From the NCBI RefSeq assembly GCF_008704425.1, contig NZ_CP023696.1:4194501-4258500 (forward strand): a stretch of DNA of 64,000 nucleotides. The letters run 5' to 3'. The notes below the pieces were generated by a model that worked only from the letters and a program-made list of their open reading frames with translations, was not told where the DNA came from and did not search any database. Shown piece after piece: positions 44,166 to 53,232 of the stretch. This DNA comes from Streptomyces fradiae ATCC 10745 = DSM 40063 (lineage in GTDB: Bacteria > Actinomycetota > Actinomycetes > Streptomycetales > Streptomycetaceae). The position numbers and the translations under genes were made by a program. Within the stretch, counting starts at the first letter, position 1, and each line of letters starts with the position of its first letter.

Positions 44166-45899
44166 GTGACCGCCCGCAAGGAACCCCCGATACCCCGGTC
44201 CTCCCGGACCCGGCGCCCGGCCCCGCCCGGGGCGCCCGCGTCCCGCGCGTCCTCCCGCGTCCGGCGCCCTGCGGGGGCCCGGCCGGGGCGGGCCCGGCTG
44301 GGGGCCGCGGGCGCGGTGCTCGCCCTCGTCGCGGGCCTCGCCGGGTGCGGCGGGGGCGGCGGCGACGGCGGGGCGGCCAGCCCCGGTGCGGCCACCGGCG
44401 CACCGCGCTCCACCGGTACGCCGTCCTCCCCCGAGCCCAGCCCCACCCGGACCTACCCGCTGTCCACCGCGCCCCGCACCATCCCGGCCGTGCGGGAGCA
44501 CGTCCCCGCGCGCGGGCCCGGCTGGCGGCCCGGACCCGGCAGCGGCGTGGCCGTCGCGCCCGGCAGCGGCGCCCTCGCCGACGAGGCGCGGCTGCTCGCC
44601 CGCGAGCTGGGCATCGCGGACCGGGGCGAGGCGCCGGCCCGCGCGGGCGACATCGAGCTGGCCCTCGTCGGGGGCGGCGGGGCGGCGGCGGCCCCGGAGT
44701 CGTACACGCTGACGACCCGCGGTGGCCGGGTCCGTGTCACCGGGCCCGACGAGGCGGGCGTCTTCTACGGCACCCGGACCGTCAAGCAGGCCCTGCGCTC
44801 CGGCGGCGCCGTGCCGGAGGGCGTCGTCCGGGACCGCCCGGACCGCCCGCAGCGCGGCCTGATGGTCGACATCGCCCGCAAGCACTTCACGGCCGCCTGG
44901 CTGGAGGCCCGCGTCCGCGAGATGGCCGACCTGAAGCTGAACCAGCTCGGCCTGCACTTCTCCGACGACCAGGCGTTCCGCATCGCGTCCGACAGCCACC
45001 CCGAGGTGGTGGCCCGGCAGCACCTCACCAAGGCCGAGGTCCGCCGGATCATCGCCCTCGCGGAGAGCCTGCACATCACCGTGATCCCCGAGATCGACTC
45101 GCCCGGCCACCTCGGGGCCGTACTGGACGCCTACCCGTCCCTGCGGCTGCGCGACGCGCGGGGCGCCGTCGCGCCCGGCGCCATCGACATCGCGAAGCCC
45201 GAGTCGGCGCGGCTCGTCGACGAACTGCTGCGGGAGTACGCCGAGCTGTTCCCCGGCCGGTACTTCCACGTGGGCGCCGACGAGTACCGGGCGCTGATGG
45301 CCTCCGACCCGGAGGCGTCGTACCCGGCGCTGGCCGCCGAGGCGCGCCGCCGGTTCGGCCCCCAGGGGCGGGTCCAGGACCTGGCGACGGTCTGGCTCAA
45401 CGGCCGGGCGGCGGTCGTGCGGGAGGCCGGGAAGCAGCCCAAGGCGTGGAACGACGGGTTCTTCCGGGGCGGGGTCGTCGCGGCGGACCAGGGCGTCGAG
45501 GTCGAGTACTGGACGGGCCGCGAGATCGGCGCCCGGCCGCCGGTCGAGTACCTGCGGGAGGGGCGGAAGGTCGTCAACGTCAACGACCGGTACCTCTACT
45601 ACGTGCTGGGCGAGCCCAACCAGTTCACGTACCCGACCGGCCGGGAGATCTACACGACCTGGACGCCGCTGGTGCTGCGCGGCACGCAGGCCGTGCCGGC
45701 GCGGTACTCGGGGCAGATCCTGGGCGGCCGGTTCGCGGTGTGGTGCGACCTGGCGAACGCCCAGACGCAGGACCAGGTGGCGGCGGGCATCCGCATGCCG
45801 CTGCGGGCGCTCGCGCAGAAGGTGTGGGACCCGCGCGAGCCGGCCCTGTCGTGGGCGGACTTCTCGGCGCTGGCGGAGCGGGTGCGCGCGGGCGCCTGA
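44166..45899 (+). CDS. GH20 beta-N-acetylhexosaminidase, lipoprotein
   Basis: Releases terminal GlcNAc/GalNAc outside the cell. The 577-residue protein has a long basic signal segment ending in VLALVAGLAGC (Cys61 lipidated), a linker, the GH20b domain (ESYTLTTRGGRVRVTGPDEA, GVFYGTRTVKQAL) and the catalytic barrel: RGLMVDIARKHFTAAWLEAR, LGLHFSDDQAFRIASDSHPE, VIPEIDSPGHLGAVLDAYPS, and the Asp-Glu pair in YFHVGADEYRALM. WCDLANAQTQDQVAAG is near the end. Likely part of chitin/peptidoglycan amino sugar use. GTG at 44166 with GGAGGAGG upstream. The n-region of the signal (about 43 residues) is unusually long. Confidence 0.93.
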   Translation: MTARKEPPIPRSSRTRRPAPPGAPASRASSRVRRPAGARPGRARLGAAGAVLALVAGLAGCGGGGGDGGAASPGAATGAPRSTGTPSSPEPSPTRTYPLSTAPRTIPAVREHVPARGPGWRPGPGSGVAVAPGSGALADEARLLARELGIADRGEAPARAGDIELALVGGGGAAAAPESYTLTTRGGRVRVTGPDEAGVFYGTRTVKQALRSGGAVPEGVVRDRPDRPQRGLMVDIARKHFTAAWLEARVREMADLKLNQLGLHFSDDQAFRIASDSHPEVVARQHLTKAEVRRIIALAESLHITVIPEIDSPGHLGAVLDAYPSLRLRDARGAVAPGAIDIAKPESARLVDELLREYAELFPGRYFHVGADEYRALMASDPEASYPALAAEARRRFGPQGRVQDLATVWLNGRAAVVREAGKQPKAWNDGFFRGGVVAADQGVEVEYWTGREIGARPPVEYLREGRKVVNVNDRYLYYVLGEPNQFTYPTGREIYTTWTPLVLRGTQAVPARYSGQILGGRFAVWCDLANAQTQDQVAAGIRMPLRALAQKVWDPREPALSWADFSALAERVRAGA

Positions 45900-45994
45900 G
45901 CCGGTACCGAGATGATCTTCTCCGCCACGGGGGGTGACGCTTTCCCGGTGGGCGGCGCTGTAAGGGGAAGTACCGCGTCCGCGAGGGAGACGTC

Positions 45995-46579
45995 ATGAGT
46001 CCGACCACGAGCACCACCCCGAACCTGGTGGAACTGATCGCGCGGGCCGACGAGCGGGGGCTCGCCGCCGCCGCGCTGGCCTGCCTCGACCGCTGCCTGC
46101 CGCTGCTCGCGCCGGAGGCCACCGACCAGCTCCGCCCGCTGTGGCTGGGGGTCGCCCGCGCGGGCGACGGCTGGCCCGACCGGCTCGCCGAGGCCCGGTC
46201 CGCCGTGGCGGCGGTCGCCGCGCCGGTGGACACCGAGGAGGCCGCCCTCGTCCGGCGCATGCTGGACGGGGCGCCCGGCACGTGGGCGTCCGGGCCGCTG
46301 CGGGAGTGGGCCGACACGTGCTCCCTCGCCGCGCTGGAGCTGCACCACCGGCTGTGCGCCGCGCCGTCGCCGGGCCTCGCCGAGGTGCTGGAGCGCTGCC
46401 GCACGGGCGGGCCCGAGGGCGTGGGCCCGCTGGCCGACGGGGAACTGCGCCGCCAGGTGCGGGTGCTGGAGGTCCTCGCGGACGGTGCGGCGGGCGGCCT
46501 GCGCCGGGCCCTGGACCTGGCCGCCGAGGGCCGCCGCGTCGTGCAGGCCGTACGGTCCCGGCGCGCCCGCACCGCGTAG
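45995..46579 (+). CDS. conserved hypothetical alpha-helical protein
   Basis: A 194-residue soluble, helical, Ala/Leu/Arg-rich protein: NLVELIARADERGLAAAALA, CLDRCLPLLAPEATDQLRPL, EEAALVRRMLDGAPGTWASG, WADTCSLAALELHHRL, LRRALDLAAEGRRVVQAVRS. Such proteins are common in Streptomyces and carry no assigned function. ATG at 45995 with GCGAGGGAGAC upstream. It follows the GH20 gene after 95 bases in the same direction. Confidence 0.7.
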   Translation: MSPTTSTTPNLVELIARADERGLAAAALACLDRCLPLLAPEATDQLRPLWLGVARAGDGWPDRLAEARSAVAAVAAPVDTEEAALVRRMLDGAPGTWASGPLREWADTCSLAALELHHRLCAAPSPGLAEVLERCRTGGPEGVGPLADGELRRQVRVLEVLADGAAGGLRRALDLAAEGRRVVQAVRSRRARTA

Positions 46580-46660
46580 CCCGGGGGGCGTGCCGCGACG
46601 GGGCGGCGCGTCCGTACCGCCGCTGCCGTCACCGCCGTCACCGCCCGGCCCGGACCGCCC

Positions 46661-48622
46661 CTACAGCAGCAACAGCACCGCCGCGCCCCACAGGGCCGAC
46701 ACGGCGGCGACCAGCGGGCCCAGCGGCATGCCCTGCTGGGACGGGCCGGCCTCCTCCAGGGGGCGCAGCTCCGGCCTGCGCAGCAGCGCGTGGGCCTCGT
46801 CGGCGGCGCGCGGCCCGTACGGCTCGCGCCCGAGCCGCCGCTCCATCCACGGCCAGCCGACGGGCGAGAGGGTCACCTCCGTGTCGCGCTCCCGTACGAC
46901 GACGAGGTCGCCGCCCCGGTTGTGGCGCACCGCCTCCACGTCGCCCCACAGGACCCGCCGCACCCGCCACGGGCCGGCGATCCACAGTCCGTCCCGGTCG
47001 GCGGTGATCCGCCAGTTCAGCACGGTCGACGCGGACGTCACGACGAAGAACAGGCCGATCAGCGGGAACACCGACAGCCACGAGACGTCGTCCTCCAGCA
47101 GCGCCCACACCCCGCCCGCCTGCGCCAGCAGCAGGACCCCGCCGACGGCGCGGGAGACCCCGTTCGCCCCCCAGGTGCGGGGCGCGGTGGACGGCTCCAG
47201 CGTCGCGGCGACCTCGTCGACGGGCCGCCGGCCGGGCCGCTGCCCGCCGCCCGGCCGCCCCGCCCGGCCGTCCGGCGCGGGGCCCGGCAGGCCGCCGCCG
47301 AGAAGGCCCCGCACGGCCGGTCTCACGGCGGTGACGCTGCACTCGACGGCCACCTCGTCGGGGTCGTCGCCGTCGGGCGCGACGAACGCCAGCTCCGTCC
47401 CGGTGTAGGGCAGGCCGTAGAGGACGGCCTCGCGCACCGGGGGCGGCGGGTCCTCGCCCTTCAGGATCGCGCCGACCCTGCGCAGCCCCTCGGCCAGCTC
47501 GTCGTCGCCGTCGGCCCCGTCGTCGTCCTCGCCGTGCGGGCCGCGCCGCCCGTCGCCCTGCCCGTCCCTCCCGTTCTCCTCGTCCTCCTCGTCCTCCTCG
47601 AAGGCGTGGAGGGAGTGGAAGTGCAGCAGGGGCCGTTCGGCGGCCGGGTCGTCCGCCGCGTACACCCACGTCCTGCCGTCGTCGTGGCCCTCGCGGACCA
47701 GCACCCGCAGGACGGGCAGCGGGCCCTGGTGCAGCTGCCGGGACCTGGTCCGCCCGTCGACGCCGTTGGCGAGGAACGCGAGACCGCCGACCAGCCCGGC
47801 CAGGACCAGCAGTTCCCAGCCGACGACGTCGTACGGCTCCGCCGCCAGCCGCGCCCAGTCGCCGTCGACGAGCAGCTCGGCCCGGCTGTCGACGGGATAC
47901 CGCTCGGGGTAGTAGGTGTCCACCCGGTGGACCCGGTCGCCGACGGCGACGGCGATCACCAGCTCGTCCTCGTCGGAGAGGGTGACCCTGCCGCTGACCG
48001 GCGCCAGCCCGGCGGCCCGCCGCTCATGGGCGTCGGCCACCTGCTGCGCCTGCCAGAACCCGTACACGGCGACCGCCAGCAGCGGCGCGGCCAGCACGAA
48101 CGACAGCCGCCCGCGCCGGAACCGCAGCGCGGCCGGCGGCACGGGGTGGGCGGCCGGCCCGGCCGCCTCGGCGGCCAGCGCCCGCTGGCGGGCCGCCACG
48201 GCGAGGCGGTGCAGCAGCCCGGCGGCGGTGAAGGCGAGCGCCCCGACGAAGGCCAGCCACCACGGCTCGGCCAGCATCGAGCCCGACCAGCCCTCCTCCA
48301 GGTGCCCGAGCAGCACCACGGCGAGGCCGAGCAGGGCGAGCCGGGGCTGGCGCACCACCCAGTAGAGGGTGAGCAGCAGCGCCGCGAAGACGCCGGTGCC
48401 CGCCCAGTCCGCGCCGCACGGCTCGGCCGGCGTGCAGACGGGGTCGGGGAACGCGACGGCCATCCACACCGTCGTCAGGGCGAGCAGCAGCACGGCCCAC
48501 AGCGGGTGCGCCCAGGCGCCCGGCACCGTGGCGAGCCAGCGCCGGGCGTCGGCGGACCGCCAGTCGGCGACCCCGGGCGGTATGCGGTCGGCGGGGAGCG
48601 GGAGGGGCGACGCGGTGTTCAC
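46661..48622 (-). CDS. large membrane protein with acidic loop and PH-like end
   Basis: A 653-residue protein of unknown function. Spans: about 40-58 (HPLWAVLLLALTTVWMAVAF), 74-110, 118-140, 173-190 (LSFVLAAPLLAVAVYGFW), 262-280 and a pair near 517-560 (SRAVGGVLLLAQAGGVWALL; WLSVFPLIGLFFVVTSASTV). A hydrophilic middle has the acidic run EEDEEDEENGRD (coded by a cctcgtcctcc repeat at about 47577-47605) and AEGLRRVGAILKGED. After the last spans, WRITADRDGLWIAGPWRVRR and WGDVEAVRHNRGGDLVVVRE look like a bacterial PH domain (bPH2-like). ATG at 48622. Confidence 0.7.
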   Translation of the reverse strand: MNTASPLPLPADRIPPGVADWRSADARRWLATVPGAWAHPLWAVLLLALTTVWMAVAFPDPVCTPAEPCGADWAGTGVFAALLLTLYWVVRQPRLALLGLAVVLLGHLEEGWSGSMLAEPWWLAFVGALAFTAAGLLHRLAVAARQRALAAEAAGPAAHPVPPAALRFRRGRLSFVLAAPLLAVAVYGFWQAQQVADAHERRAAGLAPVSGRVTLSDEDELVIAVAVGDRVHRVDTYYPERYPVDSRAELLVDGDWARLAAEPYDVVGWELLVLAGLVGGLAFLANGVDGRTRSRQLHQGPLPVLRVLVREGHDDGRTWVYAADDPAAERPLLHFHSLHAFEEDEEDEENGRDGQGDGRRGPHGEDDDGADGDDELAEGLRRVGAILKGEDPPPPVREAVLYGLPYTGTELAFVAPDGDDPDEVAVECSVTAVRPAVRGLLGGGLPGPAPDGRAGRPGGGQRPGRRPVDEVAATLEPSTAPRTWGANGVSRAVGGVLLLAQAGGVWALLEDDVSWLSVFPLIGLFFVVTSASTVLNWRITADRDGLWIAGPWRVRRVLWGDVEAVRHNRGGDLVVVRERDTEVTLSPVGWPWMERRLGREPYGPRAADEAHALLRRPELRPLEEAGPSQQGMPLGPLVAAVSALWGAAVLLLL

Positions 48623-48764
48623 CCGCGCATTATCCCGGGCGGAAGGGGCCTGTTCGACGGGTTTCGGGCGTGGTGGGCCCGGTCGGTCGATCGGTCGATC
48701 GGCCGGGCCCGGCAGTCCGGCCGTCGCGGGCCGTCCGGCCGACGGCGATCGTCCGGCCGTCGGC

Positions 48765-48806
48765 GGGGTGTCGGGTGCGGGGTGTCGGGTGCGGGGTGTC
48801 AGGTGC
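48765..48806 (+). repeat. 14-base tandem repeat, three units
   Basis: ggggtgtcgggtgc occurs at 48765-48778 and 48779-48792, with a third copy (ggggtgtcaggtgc) at 48793-48806 running into the end of the FMN-binding protein gene. The upstream part of the 176-base spacer has ggtcgatc and ccgtccggcc repeats and no gene. Confidence 0.85.
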
Positions 48807-49467
48807 GCGGGGAGGCCAGGTGCTCGGGCAGGGCGATCCCCTCACGCAGGGCCTCGTCGGGGACCGGGGTGCCGAACCGCGTGGTGACGGGCAGCACGCC
48901 CGCCCACACGTCCAGCTCGGCGTCCGGGCCGTCCCCGTCGTCGGGCCCGCCCTCGCGCATCTTCACCGACGCCTCCTCCAGGGAGAGGGCCAGCAGCGCG
49001 GTCGCGGCGAGCTCCTTGCGGCTCGGCCGCCGCGCGTAGTCCCACTGCCCGGGGGCGGCCTGCTCCGTCAGGAGGCGCAGACCGGCGAGCTTCTCCTCCG
49101 GGTCGGTGACCGGCCGGGGCGTTCCGTAGACCATCGCGCAGCGGTAGTTGACGCCGTGCTCGAACACGGACCGGGCCAGGACCAGGCCGTCCACGTGGGT
49201 GACCGTCACGCACACCGTGGTGCCGGGCGCGGCCACCAGGCTCCGGCTGGCCACGGAGCCGTGGAAGTACAGGTGGTGCCCGTCGGCCCCGTAGACGGTG
49301 GGGACCACCATGGGGTGGCCGTCCACCATCACGCCGACGTGGCACAGGAAGCCGGCCGCCAGCACCTCGTCGAGCACGGCGCGGTCGGTGCGCCCCTTCT
49401 CCCGCATGCGGCGCAGCCGGGTGCGCTCGGTGTCGGACAGGGCCTTGGTCAGGGGAGTGCGGTTCAC
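48799..49467 (-). CDS. pyridoxamine 5'-phosphate oxidase-related FMN-binding protein
   Basis: A 222-residue split-barrel flavoprotein of the MSMEG_6519/NimA-like group (PF12900-type): RGRTDRAVLDEVLAAGFLCH-like start (written here as EKGRTDRAVLDEVLAAGFLC), VMVDGHPMVVPTVYGADGHH, LYFHGSVASRSLVAAPGTTV, VTHVDGLVLARSVFEHGVNY, RCAMVYGTPRPVTDPEEKLA. These are the usual FMN/F420-site strands. Exact substrate unknown. Start is the GTG at 49467 on the basis of the family start TKALSDTERTRLRRM. 104 bases lie between it and the DDAH-like gene upstream on the same strand. Confidence 0.82.
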   Translation of the reverse strand: MNRTPLTKALSDTERTRLRRMREKGRTDRAVLDEVLAAGFLCHVGVMVDGHPMVVPTVYGADGHHLYFHGSVASRSLVAAPGTTVCVTVTHVDGLVLARSVFEHGVNYRCAMVYGTPRPVTDPEEKLAGLRLLTEQAAPGQWDYARRPSRKELAATALLALSLEEASVKMREGGPDDGDGPDAELDVWAGVLPVTTRFGTPVPDEALREGIALPEHLASPRT

Positions 49468-49571
49468 TGGGACCCGTTTCGCGGAGGGCCGCCCGGCGTG
49501 CGGGCGGGAGGGGGACAGGCGGGGGAGGGGAGCGGCGGGCGGTGGCCGTGGTGCCGAGGGGGCGCGGGCGG

Positions 49572-50390
49572 TCACTCGCCGCGCAGTTCGAGGGTGCAGC
49601 ACTTCACGCTGCCGCCCGCCTTGAGCAGTTCGGTGAGGTCCACGCCCACCGGGCGGAACCCGCGCTCGCCCAGCTGCCGGTGCAGACCCGTGGCGGCCTC
49701 CGGCAGCAGCACGTTGAGGCCGTCGGAGAAGGCGTTCAGCCCGAAGACGGCGGCGTCCTCGGGGGAGGCGAGGACCGCGTCGGGGAACATCTCGCGCAGC
49801 ACGGAGCGGCTGCCGGCCGTGAACGCCTCGGGGTAGTACATGATCTCGCTGTCGGAGAGCACGGCCAGCGCGGTGTCCAGGTGGTAGTGGCGCGGGTCGA
49901 CCAGGCGCAGGGTGGTGACCGGCAGCCCGAAGAACTCCTGCGCCTCGACGTGGGAGCGCGGGTCCGTGCGGAAGCCGGTGCCCGCCAGGATGCGGCGCCC
50001 CACCGTCAGGTAGTCGCCCTCGCCCTCGTTGATGTACTCCGGCCACAGCACGTCCCGGTAGCCCCGCCGGACGAACCAGTCGAGGTAGGCGGGGCCCTCG
50101 GCGGTGCGCTCGGCGTGGCGGAAGCGCGCGCCGAGGACCTTCCCGTCCACCACGGTCGCGCCGTTGGCCGCGAAGACCATGTCGGGGAGGCCGGGCAGGG
50201 GGTCGATCACCTCGACCGTGTGCCCGAGCGAGAGGTACAGCTCGTGCAGCCGCTCCCACTGGCTGACGGCGCGCGCGGTGTCGACCGGCTTCTCCGGCTC
50301 CATCCACGGGTTGATGGAGTACGAGACGCCGAAGTGGGACGGGCGGCACATCAGCAGGCGGCGCGGGGTGGCGGTGCGGGACACGGACAC
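49572..50390 (-). CDS. dimethylarginine dimethylaminohydrolase-like amidinohydrolase
   Basis: A 272-residue protein of the guanidino-group modifying superfamily (DDAH / arginine deiminase fold). RRLLMCRPSHFGVSYSINPW is the usual start of this branch, LPDMVFAANGATVVDGKVLG holds the substrate Asp, RHYHLDTALAVLSDSEIMYY holds the catalytic His, and AGGSVKCCTLELRG holds the nucleophile Cys near the C-terminus. It probably hydrolyses a guanidine to a ureido compound plus amine, giving citrulline-like products. GTG start at 50390 (a second GTG follows two codons later). It lies just downstream of the ATP-grasp/MFS cluster on the same strand, 135 bases after it; whether it belongs to the cluster is open. 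Confidence 0.85.
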   Translation of the reverse strand: MSVSRTATPRRLLMCRPSHFGVSYSINPWMEPEKPVDTARAVSQWERLHELYLSLGHTVEVIDPLPGLPDMVFAANGATVVDGKVLGARFRHAERTAEGPAYLDWFVRRGYRDVLWPEYINEGEGDYLTVGRRILAGTGFRTDPRSHVEAQEFFGLPVTTLRLVDPRHYHLDTALAVLSDSEIMYYPEAFTAGSRSVLREMFPDAVLASPEDAAVFGLNAFSDGLNVLLPEAATGLHRQLGERGFRPVGVDLTELLKAGGSVKCCTLELRGE

Positions 50391-50525
50391 GACGGGTTCT
50401 CCTTCGCGGTGCTGTCCGGGGCGGTGCGCCCGGCGGGCGGTGCCCTTGTGGGGCGGTGGGGCGGTGCGGCGCGGGTGGCCGGGCGGGGGCCGGGCGCGTA
50501 CGGCGTGCGGAGGGGGGTGGACCCC

Positions 50526-51920
50526 TCAGAGGGAGGGCGGGGGCGGGGGCGGGGACGTGGGGGCGGGTGTGGGCGAGGACGCGGGTGTGGGCGGGGACGA
50601 GGACGTGGAGGCGGACGCGGGTGCGGGTGCGGGCGCGGACGCGGGCGGCGAGGACGGCGGCTGCGGCGGTGCGACCACGACCCGGATCGACCGGGCGGCG
50701 GCCTGGGCCCGCTGCCGGGCGGTCTCGCCGGTGCTGCCGCCGGCCATCACGTAGCCGACGCGGTCGCGGCCCGAGCGCGGCGCGCGGACGACCGGGCCGG
50801 GGCCCACGAGGAGGTGGACGGCGAGCACCCCGAGGCGGTCGGCGGCCTCGGCGACCCCGTCGACGCGCTCCACCCGGCCGGGCTCGGCGGTGACGAACCA
50901 GGTGCAGGCGCCCGCGGAGGGCCGGGCGGGCAGCTCCGCGGTGGGCTCCTGACCGCGCATCAGCCGCAGGTACTCCCGGACGATGTCGAAGTCCCAGGCG
51001 CTCTCGATGAGGTCGATGATCCCGCCGCCCGGCATCCGGCCCGCGCACTCCACGAGATGGGGGACGCCGTCCACCAGGATCCACTCGCAGTGGACGAAGC
51101 CGGTCCCGAACCCGACGGTCCGCAGCAGGGTCTCGGTCGCGGAGTACAGCAGTTCCTCCACGGCCGGGTCGGGGGCGCCGGGCACCACGTGGCCCAGCTC
51201 CACCGGGCGGTCCCCGGGGAACAGGGACTTGGCCGTGACGTTGCGGAAGAACGCCCCGCCGTCCCGTACGAGCAGCTCCACGCTGTACTCGGGCCCCTCC
51301 AGGAAGGTCTCGGCGAGCATCCGGGCCGGTACGGCGCTCTGCGCGGCCATGGCGTCGTGCTCCGCCAGCACGCACTCCCGCCACGCCTCGTCCACCTGCT
51401 CGGGTGCGCGGACGATCCGCGTGCCGATGGAACCCTGGCGGTTGGCCGGCTTGAGGACCACGGCCGTGCCGGTCAGCGCCATCAGCCGCCGGACGTCGTC
51501 GGGGTGCTCCACGGGCCGGGAGAGCGGGCCGCGTACGCCGCTGCCGGCCACGGCCTGCCGCAGCAGCCACTTGTCCCGCAGCCGGTCGGCGGCGTGCGGG
51601 CCGGCGCCGGGCAGGCCGTACAGCTCGGCGAGGCGCGCGGCGAACGGCACCGCGTACTCGATGCCGGGGATGACGGCCGCGGGCGGGCGGCCCCGGTACT
51701 CCCGGTGGAACCGGGAGGCCGCGTCCGGGTCCTCGTACTCGATCTCGACGAGCTCGCAGGCCGCCTCGGCCCCGGCGAGGACCTCGGCGAGGTTCTTCTC
51801 CCGCGCGGCGCCGGGGGTGTCGAGGAAGACGGTGGTCCCGTGGCCGTGGTGGCGCGCGGCGACGCTCTTCCAGCCTGCCGTGTAGCCCACGATGAGGATC
51901 GGGCGGTCGTCGGACTGCAT
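50526..51920 (-). CDS. ATP-grasp ligase 1
   Basis: A 464-residue ATP-grasp carboxylate-amine ligase. N-terminal Rossmann part: ILIVGYTAGWKSVAARHHGH, VIPGIEYAVPFAARLAELYG; then RLRDKWLLRQAVAGSGV, the ATP-binding strands TAVVLKPANRQGSIGTRIVR (Lys with the glycine-rich loop) and MLAETFLEGPEYSVELLVRD (adenine-side Glu), and the metal site FVHCEWILVDGVPHLVECAG followed by GRMPGGGIIDLI. About 45 residues of PAPAPASASTSSSP form a disordered tail. The family joins amino acids through acyl phosphates, as BacD does. It follows the MFS gene by 16 bases. ATG at 51920. Confidence 0.9.
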   Translation of the reverse strand: MQSDDRPILIVGYTAGWKSVAARHHGHGTTVFLDTPGAAREKNLAEVLAGAEAACELVEIEYEDPDAASRFHREYRGRPPAAVIPGIEYAVPFAARLAELYGLPGAGPHAADRLRDKWLLRQAVAGSGVRGPLSRPVEHPDDVRRLMALTGTAVVLKPANRQGSIGTRIVRAPEQVDEAWRECVLAEHDAMAAQSAVPARMLAETFLEGPEYSVELLVRDGGAFFRNVTAKSLFPGDRPVELGHVVPGAPDPAVEELLYSATETLLRTVGFGTGFVHCEWILVDGVPHLVECAGRMPGGGIIDLIESAWDFDIVREYLRLMRGQEPTAELPARPSAGACTWFVTAEPGRVERVDGVAEAADRLGVLAVHLLVGPGPVVRAPRSGRDRVGYVMAGGSTGETARQRAQAAARSIRVVVAPPQPPSSPPASAPAPAPASASTSSSPPTPASSPTPAPTSPPPPPPSL

Positions 51921-51936
51921 CACTGAGCGGTTCTCC

Positions 51937-53232
51937 CTAGGGGGTGGTGGACGGGGGAGGGGTCCCGGGCCCGGAGCGCATGGCGGCGGCCGCCGCCGCG
52001 GCGGACAGCAGCCCCAGGGCTCCCCACAGCGGCCAGACCCCGTTCCCGAGCGCCTCCCAGCCGAACGTCCCGAGCACCGGGCCGAGCGCACCGCCCAGGC
52101 CGAACGCCGTCTGCGAGAGGGCGAGGTAGCGGGCCTTGCCCCCGGGCGGCGCCAGCTTCGCCGGGTACGCCCACATGGTCGCCCCGCCGGTCATGGTCCC
52201 GACGACGCCCACCAGGGTGGCCGCGACGAGCAGGACCGCGGAGTCGGGGATGACGTACAGGGCCCGGCCGGCACCGAGCAGCAGCAGTCCGGTGCAGACG
52301 GCGATCCATCCGGGCCAGTGCTGGGTGAAGCGGGTGACCAGCAGCTCCAGGGCGATGACGGCGCCCGCGGAGAGGGTGATGAGCCAGGTGTAGGCGGTGG
52401 CCGAGTAGCCGGCCTCGGTCATGGACAGGGGCAGGCCCACGAACGACTGGATGAACACCACCGAGCTGAGGAACATCGACACCAGGAACAGCACGAACCG
52501 GCCGTCCCGCACGATCGCCCCGTACCCCGGCCCGCGCGACCGCCTCCGCGCGGTGCCCTCACCGGCCCCCGCCCCGGCCCCGGCGCCTTCCGCGCCGCCC
52601 GTCCCGGCGTCCTTGGGGACGGCGACCAGGGCGATGACCGCGTAGGCCAGGGACGCCAGCCCGCTGACCCAGAAGAGCAGGTTCCACGAGACGAGGATCA
52701 GCCACGCGGCGAACAGCCGGCCCACCGTGGCGCCCAGGTTGAGGGCGATGCGGTTCATCGAGAAGACCATGACCTGGCGTTCCTCGGGGACCAGATCGCT
52801 CAGCAGGCTCATGGAGGCCGGGCGGTACGCCTGCACCATGGCCCCCGACAGGGCGAGCACGGCGACCAGGACCGGGAAGGCGTCGATCCACGGCACGACC
52901 GCCGTGAGCAGCGCCGTGCAGGCCATGGAGAGCGCGATGGTCCTGCGCGGCCCCATGCGGGTGGCCAGCTCGGCGCCGAACGCCACCCCGGCGATGGTGC
53001 CGGCGCCGTACGCGGTGAGGGCGTTGCCGGCCTGGGCGGTGGAGTGGCCGCGCCAGACGAGGTAGAGCACCAGGAAGGGCTGCACGAAGCCGCCCACCTG
53101 GTTGACGAAGACGCCCAGGAGCAGGAAGCGGACGGCGGGCGGGCTGTGGCGCAGGGTGCGCACGGCGCCCCACTTGCCGGTGTCCCCGTCCCCGGGCGGC
53201 TGCTCGTCCTTCGCGGGCGCCGGCCCCGTCAT
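51937..53232 (-). CDS. MFS transporter, probable product exporter
   Basis: A 431-residue, 12-span major facilitator. Residues about 30-200 hold spans 1-6 with the A-motif region AELATRMGPRRTIALSMACT, and SLLSDLVPEERQVMVFSMNR; the central loop contains a GAGAGAGAGEG run; spans 7-12 follow from FVLFLVSMFLSSVVFIQSFV to GVWPLWGALGLLSAAAAAAA. It sits between two ATP-grasp genes, overlapping the upstream one by four bases (ATGA). ATP-grasp/MFS pairs are typical for peptide-antibiotic loci (bacD-bacE in bacilysin), so export of the cluster product or self-resistance is the likely role. Confidence 0.92.
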   Translation of the reverse strand: MTGPAPAKDEQPPGDGDTGKWGAVRTLRHSPPAVRFLLLGVFVNQVGGFVQPFLVLYLVWRGHSTAQAGNALTAYGAGTIAGVAFGAELATRMGPRRTIALSMACTALLTAVVPWIDAFPVLVAVLALSGAMVQAYRPASMSLLSDLVPEERQVMVFSMNRIALNLGATVGRLFAAWLILVSWNLLFWVSGLASLAYAVIALVAVPKDAGTGGAEGAGAGAGAGEGTARRRSRGPGYGAIVRDGRFVLFLVSMFLSSVVFIQSFVGLPLSMTEAGYSATAYTWLITLSAGAVIALELLVTRFTQHWPGWIAVCTGLLLLGAGRALYVIPDSAVLLVAATLVGVVGTMTGGATMWAYPAKLAPPGGKARYLALSQTAFGLGGALGPVLGTFGWEALGNGVWPLWGALGLLSAAAAAAAMRSGPGTPPPSTTP

